NCBI GenBank assembly: GCA_037447655.1
Contig: JBBHKE010000028.1
Span: forward strand, 38,572-102,571
Direction: 5' to 3'
From: Zygnema cylindricum
Lineage: Eukaryota > Streptophyta > Zygnematophyceae > Zygnematales > Zygnemataceae
DNA: 64,000 bases
Below, one piece after another: positions 12,942 through 24,362 of this stretch. Position 1 is the stretch's first letter, and the number at the start of each line of letters is the position of its first letter. A model generated the notes under the pieces. It was not told where the DNA came from and made no database searches. It was given only the letters and a program-made list of their open reading frames with translations. A program made the position numbers and the translations under genes.

Positions 12942-14820
12942 TGAATCCCTTCCACCTTTAAATACTCCTCAAATTCTTTTGACATGTATTCACCTCCATT
13001 ATCGGTTCTGAGCTCTAGAATGGGAACACTGTGTAGCTTTTCGCTCCATGCCTTGTATTCTTTAAACAGATGAAAAACTTCGTTCTTCGTTTTCATAAAG
13101 TAAACTTTGCTGTACCGAGACCAATCGTCAGTAAATGTGAGCATGTACCTTTTACCACTAAGAGACTCTTTCTTAGACGGACCCCAAACATCTGAGTGGA
13201 TTAATTCTAATACCCTAGTTGCTCTATTAGCTCCATCCTTTGGAAAAGGTAATCTTTGTATTTTACCAAGTGCACATCCATCACATACGTTTGAATCCCT
13301 TTTGGAAGTGATAGACATCCCTTCTACGACCCTATTTTCATGCATTTTATCTAGTTTCTCATAGTGCACATGTCCCATGCGTTTATGCCACAGTTCACGA
13401 TCAGAGACAACACTGGAGTACAGCCCAAAGGTAGTTTTTTCATTCTCTCCCAAAGTTAGTTTAAACATATTGGTAGGACCATGACTCCTTCTACTATGAT
13501 TTTCCCATCTTTGCTAAAAATTTTGTTTGTCTCCCTCCATCACAATTCTATATCATTTCTTAACTACAACAGCGGTTGAAAACAATTTTTTAGTGAATCT
13601 CGAAACATACAAAACATTTTCTTACATCCTGGGAATAATTGATCCATCTACCTTCGCCATTAGAATAACCTTCCCATTTGCCGAAGATACTTCACTGGAT
13701 CCATTTGCACAGTAGATTTTTATCAGAGAGATTTCCTCGAGCGATACAAATTGATCACGGTCCTTACACATGTGGGCTGAAGCGCCTGAGTCCATGATCC
13801 AACCAAAGTCAAGTGATCCGTTGGTGGCCTGTGTAAGGCAAACATCTCCTCGGGAAAAGTAGTCACTTCCGGTTTTTCTTCCTTTGAAGAGATTTCACTC
13901 AACATTACTTTGTGTTCCTGGACAGATTTATTTGCAAATTTTCCTCCATTTTCTGCATTGATTTTAAGGCGAACCGGACACTCGTTTTTCCAATGTCCAT
14001 GCTTGTTGCAGATAAAGCATGGAAACCTGTCCTTATCTTTTCTTCCTTTCCCACCATTGCTTTTCGAGTTAGTACTCCACGGTTTTTTAAACTGAGAATT
14101 TAATGCCTGAGCTGTAGGATTGTTTCCCATCAATTTAATATTTGACTCTTCCACTAGTATCATCCCAACAGCCTGGGACCATTTCCACGTACTCTGATCT
14201 GACATTTATAACTGCTGCAGTACACACTTGTAATATACAGGTAGCCTAGTTACTAGTTGAAATACCTGCTCATGTGATTTATAATTTTTTCCAGTCCATG
14301 CAACTTCTGTATATAGCTTCTGAAAACCTTTAATGTAGTCTGTCATGGGACCACCATTGTATCTATAATTTGCAATCAGCTGACTAAATACCGTTTGCTG
14401 TTGCAAATTTGACACTTGATACATTTCTTTTAACTCATTCCAAATGTCTACTGCACTCTGAAATCTGATACATGACAAAATAATGTCCTCAGTCATACAC
14501 ATGAACAACAAATTTCTAGTACGTGTATTCTCCATTGCTGTCTCACCCGGAGTAACGGATGATGATGATCCTTTTCCTTTTGTTGAGGCCTCTTCCTCTT
14601 GTTTTTGCTTCATCGGCCTCGAAACGGTTTTGTCCACGACATGGAGAAGTCCCTCTCCTCAAGATGTCCGATCATGAGCATCTTCCACATAAGGAATTTT
14701 GTTCCATTGAACACTTTTTGATCACTTTATTACGTGGACAAATCAGAGTGTGCCCCGCAAATAAAATGTCGTTTTCTAACCCGACACAATGGAACGGTCT
14801 CTTCAGTGATTTTTTGACGT

Positions 14821-15036
14821 TTACTTAGACCGCCTAATGGGAAACGCTCTAATCGTCGAAAGTTTAATAGTCGGCTTCAATTGTCACAAGTTGTACTTAC
14901 GTCTACAACCGTCACATTTTGGCACATAAGGACGCTCTTCAAAGTAGTACGGGGAATCTTTACTACAGTCCAAAATACTTTATCTATGTACCGATTACAT
15001 GGGGACGTACCCTAATAGTAATAGCGATTCACGGTG
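14821..15036. mobile_element. MITE right end (CACCGCGAATCG family), left end unresolved
   Basis: The sequence ending TAATAGCGATTCACGGTG at 15036 followed by TA matches the right terminus of the MITE family listed elsewhere (TIR CACCGNGAATCG, TA target). The left end is not identifiable; the start given is arbitrary. Confidence 0.45.
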
Positions 15037-15171
15037 TACTATAATTGTGAAAAAAAGTCGGTGAGACTTCTTGTCGACGTTGCACGTACGTCATGTACAT
15101 GTCATGTGGACGCGTCACTTGTTATACAGGCATGACTCCTCGCCATCTTCGCGTCGAATCTTTTCGATTGC

Positions 15172-15315
15172 ATTGTACATTTGAAGTACAATTTCGTACA
15201 GGCTACGTACCTTTAATTTCAGATCTGACGGTCAATCCGTCGAACAACTTTGACTGGCGGAATATTGTACCGGCGGTTAAAAAAGTGTCGCGCTTGCAAA
15301 CGTCGACCGTCATAA
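15172..15315 (+). repeat. Left arm of 144-bp near-perfect inverted repeat
   Basis: Reverse-complementary to 15664-15807 with only about two mismatches by eye, separated by 348 bp. A read-through transcript would form a 144-bp stem. The right arm lies inside the MITE at 15403-15953; the left arm is outside it. Confidence 0.9.
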
Positions 15316-15402
15316 AAAAAAAAAAAATTCACACGGCCGGCGCAGGTTTACTGTAACCAAACTGCGGCAGCCACATATAAATAAAATGGCTGCGCGCAGG
15401 TA

Positions 15403-15953
15403 CACCGCGCATCGTTATTAGTGTCAAAGTTTAAATAGTGTGGAAGTAAATATACCGTCATTGACGCTAATTAAGATTTTTTTATTTTTTTTAAAAAGGT
15501 GTATTCTAATTTCGGCGTTTATGCTAATTTGGGAACAGCAAAAATGGAATATTCGCTGTACGATTATATACATTAATATATGTATCCGTACAAAATATTA
15601 AAAATCGTACGCCGTCGTGAAATTTAAATATCCGTACATGTAAGACTAATTTACGTGTTGTTCTTATGACGGTCGACGTTTGCAAGCGCGACACTTTTTT
15701 AACCGCCGGTACAATATTCCGCCAGTCAAAGTTGTTCGACGGATTGACCGTCAGATCTGAAATTAAAGGTACGTAGATTGTACGAAATTGTACTTCAAAT
15801 GTACAATTTCTGACAACTACCTGCACGCAGTAAAAATCGTCTCTGCGATTAGCAATTCCCTAGATTTAACGTCCCAACGGCGTAATAATAATTTTTCTAT
15901 TACGATGGAACGTTGCCCTAGTTGTTGCCTAACGCTTACAGCGATTCTCGGAG
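15403..15953. mobile_element. MITE, about 551 bp, TA-flanked
   Basis: Left terminus CACCGCGCATCGTTATTAG after TA (15401-15402), right terminus AGCGATTCTCGGAG before TA (15954-15955). Its left half (15403-15660) is the reverse complement of 38700-38952, part of another copy of similar length, including GTGTCAAAGTTTAAATAGTG and the CGTACGCCGTCGTGAAATTT block. No coding capacity. Confidence 0.75.
15664..15807 (-). repeat. Right arm of 144-bp inverted repeat
   Basis: Partner of 15172-15315 (see that entry). It begins TTATGACGGTCGACGTTTGC and ends AAATGTACAAT. Confidence 0.9.
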
Positions 15954-15960
15954 TACAGCA

Positions 15961-16176
15961 CACCGTGAATCGCTATTAGGGTTAATGTTTTTTTTGCCGC
16001 TTAAAACGTCTTTTCTCCGTACACACATGTCGGATTGTGGATCCGACGGTTGCGATCGAAATGTAAGATATTAGCTTCCGTTTGGCGGTCTCAAATTAAG
16101 AATCGGACAGGTGTGTACGGAGAAAATATGGTTTAAGCGGCGTAAAAATTATTAACACTAGTAGCGATCTACGGTG
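15961..16176. mobile_element. MITE, 216 bp, with internal hairpin arms
   Basis: Left end CACCGTGAATCGCTATTAG, right end TAGTAGCGATCTACGGTG followed by TA. Subterminal inverted blocks (CCGCTTAAAACGTCTTTTCT near the left, matched in reverse near 16110-16140) make it fold along much of its length. It ends 88 bp before the proposed ATG of the LysM gene, so it probably contributes to that gene's upstream region. Confidence 0.8.
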
Positions 16177-16264
16177 TACTGTACTTTGTGAACAAGCCAC
16201 TTGGCATCCTCTTACGAATGATTCCTTGCTACCAAGTTTTGGTTTCTTCTCTTCAGCAGACTGA

Positions 16265-19200
16265 ATGGCTGTTGTAGCTTCTCTGCCTGCCTCATTTGGC
16301 CTTCAGAACTTGCGACTTCGGACAAATTTTAAGGCAAAGCACATAGCTCCTGCTGAACCAGATATAGTGACTTGGCATTCCTGGATTTGACGTTTTTTTC
16401 TGGTTAAAATGCTGGACTTTTATCGGAGTTGCATATGATGAGAACAAAATAAATGCTTCATCTGAATATTTTTTTTGCATTGAGCTTTATTTCAGTTTGT
16501 TTAGCTCAATTTTTTTTCAATTCACGTTTCTGGAGCACCATTTGACATATAGAAATAGAGGATGTAGTACTTTGTTTTCCTAGTCCAATGTGTTTGCATA
16601 CAAATTAAAGAAAGCTAACTGATGTGTTTTACGTCACTAAATTTCTGACATAAATGAGCTTGTTCTAAAGAAGTAAACCTAAACAAAATTGTTTAACAAG
16701 ATCATGAAGTCACTTGTGTTAAAATATCCGAATCTCTATGATTTCGTGTGCTTACCAGAGCCTCTTTCTTTTTTTATGGTGTTTTAAACTTAGTCAATTC
16801 AATAGCAGGGAACGAAATGCTTGCAGCAGAACTACGTATGCATGTGTATCTTCGTAGTGAAAATTGCGCGAATAGTGCATAAACTGAAGGAAGTATTTAA
16901 ACTGAATTCAGGGAACTTGTTATTTCGGGAAGCAGCGCTGTATATTCAATACAGTATCCTTGGTAAGCATCCAAATATTTTCTAATATCGCTCGCGTTAT
17001 CAAGTGAGCATATAGCATGAAAGCTTCTGATTCTGCTTGTTAATTGTGTTTATCTTCAAAATGAATTTGGAAAAAGTACTGGACTGCGCCATATTAAAAT
17101 AATGTCCTGCAATTTGTGAAGTAAGGCCCACTCATATAATTTTGACAAAAATGCTGAGTCAAGTGTTTGAAAGACCTGATATTGGTGGCTCGCATTGAAC
17201 TCATATCGCGGGAATTACATCGACAACGCTGTTCAAGTTGTGTGCAATTTATCGTCTTTAAGCCTACATGTTGCTTGACGTGTTTCATTTCACCTTTTTG
17301 CGCGTCTTCAAAATATTATTTTTGTCATTCGGTTTCTTGAGCTCTCTTTTTTTTCTGTTCCTTTGATATCCTAATAATTGACAAGCAACCACTTTATTTT
17401 TAAATAAAATTATTGTGAACAGATAAGAAACTCCGGTTGTTTGGGCAGGCACTTTAATTTTGTGATGTTTTACCATTAAGCCATTGGACCTCCCTTAAGT
17501 TTTGGAATGCTAGACAGTTAATTACCTGATAAGAAGAATAGAATTATATATGTAATAGACTAGTATTTTGAGAGCGGTTGACTCTAAAATTACTGCTTAA
17601 CAATGTTCTTTTTCAAACTAACTCTTCAAATGGGCATATTTTAAACTTCCCGGAACAAGCTTGTCTGTGGATATCCATCGGCCGTCCTTGAAATTCCCAT
17701 CAACACACATTTAATGTTCTTTGATTTTCTTATTAAATTAGACCTGTATATGTGTATCAAATTGAATCGGTGACTGACAACTGCATTGACAGTCTTTTTC
17801 ATTCTTTCCCGCTTTTGAATGATTTACTATTACTGATTGAATTTGACTTTTACCCAATTCAGTTTTTGATTTTTTTTTTGTTTGCTATCATATAAGGACC
17901 AATGCATTTATTACACATATTACCTTATATGCTGTAATAAGGCCCCATCATTTCCAAATTTTTGGACTTAATGCTTGTATATATCAGTTGTTTGGAGTTT
18001 TTAATCTCTGTTCTTAAAAAATTCTCATGTTAATATATGTTTTTGGCCTCCTAGTTGACCACATATGAAGGAAAACTCTGTGTAACTAAGTTGCTGGGGA
18101 GCAGATAATTACTCTTGTACTGTTAACGACAGCAACAATCTGTTCTGTATCGGCGTCTGATTTGGGAACTTGTGGAACTCTACCTCCTAACAGGTTTTTC
18201 TAAGCACCTGTTTTCCTTTTACTTTTGGTGCTTTACATTTTGTACAGAAAAAACACCAGAGGAGGTTGTTTGTAACGCATATTTCAGCTATGGCAGGAAG
18301 AGAAGGGTGAGCAATGCACACCTGTATTTGAAGTAGTATGTTTACTATTGGCTGTTTTTTTCAATGGGATTCTTCAGCGAAACACGTCCATTAAGTTTTG
18401 ATTGTCAAATTTGGCAGTCGTTGCCTTATTGAAATGAAGTGAAAGTGCACTTTTTTTTTATATATGTAAAATAGATTTTCGTGTCATCGGATATTTGTTA
18501 TATGTCATGTATATGTCACGTTTTTACTTAAAAATAAAAAAAACTATAAGTTACTGCTCTGCTTCGTTCTTTGCACCAATGAGAGAAAATGGCCGTGTGT
18601 ATTATCTGACTGGTTTAGCAAATCTAAAGGCCATAGATGTGTTTTTAAGAAGTTATAAGGACGTGTATAGAGGACTTCTTGTAACATTTGGGACGCGGGC
18701 AAAAGTACTAGTATTCCATGTTTTGGCTGACCAAAAATATTGCTTTATATGTGACACTGATGCTAGAAAATGTAGACAATCAAATACTTCATACTCGTTG
18801 TTGTTTAATTATGCCGAATGTTCACTGCATTTCCAGATTCTCAAATGATGTGGCATTGTTTGTTTTTGGACGATCCAAATGGTCGTTTAATTTTTTTTTT
18901 TCAATGTTGCTCCTGAAGTTTTGTACTGTCCTTTGCCACTTTTTGTCTGTGACATGACGTACAGAAATATGTAAGTTGGACACTTGAAAATTTACATCAT
19001 AATCAGAATTGCAACGGATTTTAAACTTTGTTCGATTCGTTACAGTCGGGAAATTGCATTGCCAGTTAGAGAGCGATACAATCAAGAGTTTTTAGGAACT
19101 TATTGTCTTTGCTTGGTCTCTGTTTTTCCTTTGTTATCCTATTCAATGCTCCGATGTGGGATTCTATATCATAAGGTAATTGGTAATTCGAAGTTCACTG

Positions 19201-22200
19201 TGAAATAACAAATGGTAAACTTTATTCTCTTTGGATTTTCAGGGAAAGTCCTTTTCGGTTTCTGCAATGGTTTCGAAATAATCAGCCTCCTCCTGCTCAG
19301 CATGCTAAACCAGGTCAGTAAGAACTTTGTAAGGGTTTTATAGGGCCGTGTTTGAAATTAACAGTTTGGAATCTTGAATGTTTGTGATACTGAAGTCAGG
19401 TCAAATGAGTGAGAAGCTCCAAATGTTTACAAAACTCTGTTTGGAATTAACAATCTGGAGTTTTAAACTTTACTCCAAAACCTATACACGATATAGTGAG
19501 CTCAGCCTTGTTCGATATCTAGACGCAACTCCTGGTTGGTATCCGGCGGTTGTCGATGAATACTTGAACTTGGCAGTAGTCCAAAAATACTTCAATCACA
19601 TTATGTGATTTTACTGCAATTTGTGTAACTATTTGTTCTTAACCAGTCAGAAACTTTTTCTGCCAGAAATTTGTTAAATCCGGTTTGTTACAGGCGCAAT
19701 CAGATTATTGAGGCCAGCCTTTCGGCTAGACTGCCGTTTTAGTTGTTAATTTGACAATTTTAATTTCTTGCTCGGCTTAAATATTGATCTTATTGTAAGT
19801 ATGTGATAGCTGAAAGATAATCTCTTTTTTAATTCTGTTTTTGCAGGGACATTGCATGGACCTATAGTCCATAAAGTAATGCGTGGAGACACTATTGCCA
19901 TTATTGCAGAAAAATATCACCAGGATCCTCAGGTCATTCTTGAGGTGCGATTTTTAAGGAGATTCTCTTAGCAAATATTAAAACCTTTTGTAACACTCCA
20001 AAATTTAATTTCAAACAGCCTTCAGTACTGCATCTGGGATATATCTACAAGAGGTCTCCAGCTGTTTTTAAATACTTGAGTTCTGTTAGTTGAGTTCTAT
20101 TGACTTCATCTCTGAGAATAGTTTATGAAATTGCGTACATGTTGTTGATATTCCTCGATTGATTAGCTAATCAATTTGTTTTTGTCGTTTTTTCCATTTG
20201 CAGTCTAATGATATTGCCTTCGCAGACAATCTTGCCATCGGTCAACTTGTATTCGTACCGCTAACTTACACAATTAAGAAGGTATGATTCTTCTTTACTA
20301 GTACAAAAGGATTCACTATTTCCGGTTTTTTTACTCGGGCTGTTTTTGTTTCTATATATACCGTGGTTTCTTTGCGTTTCAGCTCAAAAAAAAAAAAAAC
20401 TATTTTATTGTACGTCCTAGTTTTTGTCCTTTGCGAGCCGCTCTTCTATTTCACCTGTTTTTATTCGCATTTTTTACAGATTTGTTTTATATTGATCCAG
20501 TCGTAGTTCCTTTCATTAAACTACTTTTTCCTTTTCGGAAATATCGTCGTGACAGAAGAATGGCTTCTTGTCAATTCATTAATTTCCATATAGGCTTTCA
20601 GCTGTTTGTCTCGGTTTTCGTGGGAGGAAATTGGTATTTTAAGCTTGTTTTTCTCTTTTAGGAACAGAAACTTTTTTTTTTTTGCAACTTAATACGAACT
20701 GGAGGAAAAAAATTTTGCAGGGAGATACTCTTTATTCACTTGCAAAAAAGTTTGGTGTTCCGATGTCGAATCTTCAAGAAGCAAATGGGATTAAAGACGC
20801 AAACAAAATTTATGAAGGTAAGTTTTTTAAGTTTTTTTCGTAGTTTATGTTTTTTTTCCGTCAAGATTCTGTCAAAAGATTTCATAACATTTGGCTTTGT
20901 CTTTGAAATGGTTTCCATTTTCAGTGTCTGAGCTGGAAAAACCCTAATAAAAATATACATTTGTCTTTTTCTGCAGGTGACGTCATTGTGATTCCTCAGG
21001 AGGCTGAAGTTTCCGGTATGGGAATGTTGAGTTGACTTTTTTACCTGTTGAACTTTATGTGAGTTCTTCATGTTTTAAATAGGAAATGTTTTAGTTTTGA
21101 TTGAATAATGTGAATTAGGGTTTACCTTAAAGTGGGTTTTTGGTATAAAGCATCTTATTTTTGTGTAATTTTTTTCTTTCGGCTGTTTTTTGTATAGTTT
21201 TTAGGGTTTTTTAGTGTATTTTGATGTTGTTTTATTTTTTTGTAATTCAAAAAGTTTCGAGTTTGTGACATGAGAGAATGTTACTTTCACACTTGTCCTT
21301 TATTTTATTTTCTTAAATTTATGTAATTTTCTGCTGTAAATTTCCAACTCAAAAACTTTTTTTTAACTTTGGCCAATTTAGAGTGTTTGGGTGGGGTGCC
21401 AATAGACATGAGATTAATAAATAAATGGAGACAAATGATAAAATGTTTATTTTTTGAAGTTTTGAAAAGGTATGGAAACTGGAAATGTTGGAAATTGGCG
21501 TGAAAATTTATATTATATATTTTTGAATCTTCCTTTTCGGTCTTTATCATGTGATTGAAATAAAGGTAATACTGGATATAAGATAAATAATTAGGATTTG
21601 GCAAAATAGGTATGTTTATCGGCATATAAAACACGGAAATGGTCAAAGAAATGTTACTATGTCTTTTACTATGTTTTATACCACATCCACCTTTTTTCTC
21701 TAATATATACTCTTTCACAGTCATAATATTTATATCATGGTAGTTGTGAAGACATTTTTCAATTTGTCTTATCTGATTCCTCACCAAATGAGTGTCTATT
21801 TTGACATATAAAGATGTGAAAGTCGTCACAAATTTTGTTACAATGTCTTTCTTACCGCAACCTATGTCAAATCTTTTTTCACATCAACTTTTGCAAGATT
21901 TGAGATCAACAATCTTTCATCTTTTTGTATACTCCTTCAAAAGTTGTACCACGTTTACCTCCATTAAATCGGTTGATACGAGTGGAACGTTTTCGGATCG
22001 CTCTCTGTCCTCTCTCCCCTTCCCTCCCTCACCTGGCAGCTCTCTCTCCCTCTCTCCCTCTGTCCCTCTCTCTTTATCCCTCTCCCCTCTCTCCCTTTCC
22101 CTTTCCCTCTCCCTCTCCCTCTCCCTCTCTCGTCCCTCTCAGATATAGTCCACTGACAAGCTTCTACAATTTTCCCTCTCTTTCTCACTCATTCTTTTTT

Positions 22201-23518
22201 GCACTCCCTTCTCCTCTTCCTCGCGCTCCCACTTTCTCTCCCCTCTCTACCACTGGCACCCTCTCTATCCCCCTCTCTCCTTCTCTCTACCTCTCTCTCC
22301 CATTATTTTCTTTCCTACCACCCTTAAAAGCAATACAAAGGAATTAGTCTGAACTTATATCTAGAAGGTTTGTGAGATACCCAATAGAGAAAAATATTAA
22401 AAATAATTTAACATGGAAATTACTTAAAAATAGAAAAAGATGTATGAATTAAAGTCCAAGCGAATAAAATTAAAACACGAAAGGAAATAAATATAAGAAA
22501 TTGTACCTAAACATAAATTTTTTTTTTTAATCCTCTGCTCGGAAAAGTTATAGCGTTCGTATCCCAAGGAAAATTGTTTATTATTGGATACAGGATCCAA
22601 AATTTGCTCACTGTTTTCCAATGTTGCATATCAAAACTTTTTCTCTTTTCCTTTTTCTGTATTTTCTTTTTTCATTTTGTTTTTCGTACGATTTTTTTTC
22701 ACTTTTCTTGTTTCGGTTTAATATTTGGAGGCAACTCTTGATATTGGTCATATATTGATTTTACCATTTAATGACAAAAATATCGATGATGGCAATATAT
22801 ATCCATATATACATTACATATACGTATATTCATATATATAATTTATATATACATATATATGTATAAATTTATATATATCTTTATATACATGTATATATAC
22901 ATACATATGTATGTACGCATCTTCTCCCTCTCTCTCTCTCTCTCTCTTCCACTCTCTTTCACTCTCCCGTTGTTGTTTTGGCCCCATATTACTTCTAATG
23001 TACTTCACATTCATTTTCTTCTTTTTTTTGACATCTGTAAACCAAATTCCTTTTTGTCTTTTGCTTTCTTTGTGTAGGAATTGCTGAACTGTTTTTTTTT
23101 CTTTATTGGATTTCCTTTTATACTGCCGAGGAAAGCAGTTTTATAAAATCTTTACTTTTTGGTGTTGAAAATGATGTTTGCAAATCTTATCTCTCTCTCT
23201 CCTCCCTCACTCACTCTGGCCCTCTCTGTCTTACTCCCTCTTTCTATCCTTTTTTTTTTGCACCCGAGGTTATCTTACGACTTCAATTACATGTTCTTGA
23301 AATTTTTCTGAGAAGCAATATTGGGAAAGATTAGTTTTTTTTTTGTTTCAACCGAGGTGATTGTGTGCAAAGGTGTTCACAAAAATCTGGGCTTGCATTT
23401 CAGGTGACTTGGCTGGTAAGTTTTGTTAACAACCGGAAATGTCACAATTTCCACTTTATGGCATTTTGTGAACACTACTTTTGGTATTTTAGATGACTCG
23501 GAATGGAAGCTGCATTGA
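16265..23518 (+). CDS. Two-LysM-domain protein, putatively organelle-targeted (spliced)
   Basis: Proposed exons: 16265-16366, 18133-18193, 18288-18306, 19243-19313, 19847-19944, 20204-20281, 20721-20817, 20977-21015, 23404-23415, 23493-23518. All are GT-AG and all phases agree, giving about 200 aa. If the donor at 21016 is not used, exon 8 reads to TGA at 21035 (194 aa). The N-terminus MAVVASLPASFGLQNLRLR is Ser/Ala/Arg-rich without acids, like a plastid transit peptide. LysM1 spans about residues 92-138 (VMRGDTIAIIAEKYH...GQLVFVP), LysM2 about 139-184 (YTIKKGDTLYSLAKKFGVP...GDVIVIP). LysM binds GlcNAc polymers such as peptidoglycan or chitin. No kinase or TM follows, so it is not a LysM receptor kinase. 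Exons 4-8 are secure; exons 1-3 and the 12-nt microexon are tentative. Another possible start is ATG 18290 in exon 3. Confidence 0.7.
22016..22305. repeat. CT-rich low-complexity tract in LysM-gene intron/3' flank
   Basis: Imperfect (CCCTCT)n/(CT)n polypyrimidine run. Apparent Ser/Leu/Pro-rich reading frames here are translations of the repeat, not genes. Confidence 0.9.
22795..22920. repeat. AT-rich TATATACA-type microsatellite
   Basis: Alternating TATATACATATA units followed by a short (CT)n run at about 22928-22950. No coding meaning. Confidence 0.85.
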
Positions 23519-24362
23519 AAGGCTGCATTGAAGGCTGGGCTGTCTTCTTTTGTACAGAGATTGATAATTTGACTTCCTGCTTTTGTTCAGAGTTTAATTT
23601 AATTAGAGATTTATTTTAACTTTTATTTTTGTTGGATATTATTGAAATTAGAGTATTATTACAGAGATTTTAGCATGTACATTTTTGGCTGTGGGTGAGA
23701 AGTTGTGTCACCGGGTACAAATAAGTACAACATAAATACAACATGTACATGTACAAATAAGTACAACATTTGTGCAACTCTAAAGACTGTTAGACAACAT
23801 TTTGACGTCAATCCACATTAAACATAATGAACTTGGGGCAATCGACATCCAACATCACACATCAAAGATCGAATTTTAAACATCGAGCATGGAAGATCAA
23901 ATATTTATATTTTCGTGTCAAATTTCCTACATTATAATCAAAATCTCCTCAGAATTTATGTTTATCATACAAAAACGATGCGCATTTCCGAATGCGACAT
24001 TTTCCAGATGTACATGTACCAGAAATATCAACAAAGGGAAACACGAATAAAAAAAGTATCTCTTGGGAAAAGAAATTGCTGAGCTTTTATGGAAAAAAAT
24101 TCTCTCTCAAAATGATAGTATGTTTTTTGAAATGAACTAAAATGTGATGCGGATTATCCTGTCAATTCTCCCTTTTCTTTTACAATCCCTCTTGAGGTTG
24201 CTGCCTTGGGCCTGTTTGGACTGAAGTTGAAGATTCTAGTCAAGTTTTAAAACGACAATCGAAGAAAAGTCAAAGTTTTGACCTCCAAAGTGGCAGTTTT
24301 CTGTCCCTAAAAAGTGGTTTGCATCGCGATGATCATCCAGACTCATCAGTGCATATTTGTCT
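23519..24362. other. Intergenic, no gene seen
   Basis: Between the LysM gene and the satellite array. It contains a short duplicated block around 23720-23765 (GTACAAATAAGTACAACAT occurs twice with interruptions). No supported ORF or RNA gene. Confidence 0.6.

Larger units (their letters stand above)
10509..14720 (-). pseudogene. Ty1/copia element 3 gag-pol relic
   Basis: From the right on the minus strand: Gag N-terminus (FLMWKMLM at about 14690), UBN2-like Gag (14637-14206), zinc knuckle CFICNKHGHWKNEC (about 14000), protease with intact IMDSGAS (about 13790, frameshifted from gag), pre-integrase ELWHKRMGHVHYEKL, integrase core HSDVWGP and LRTDNGGEY, PYTHEQNGVAERVN, RT with intact YVDD (about 11495) and RNase H (KSTSGYILKVGSG, DNQAAIAVS, SKHIDIRL, ADMLTKALPTPKL). 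Best preserved of the copia copies but still broken by stops and by tandem duplications of 100, 26 and 24 bp. The 5' LTR and PBS are missing. Confidence 0.88.

Noticed and set aside
18495-18848. 117-codon frame within the LysM gene intron
   Set aside because: No domain, AT-rich, and it would interrupt the in-phase LysM exon chain; likely chance.
22016-22305. Long Ser/Leu/Pro-rich reading frames on both strands
   Set aside because: Translations of a CT-rich simple repeat; no start context, domain or splice support.
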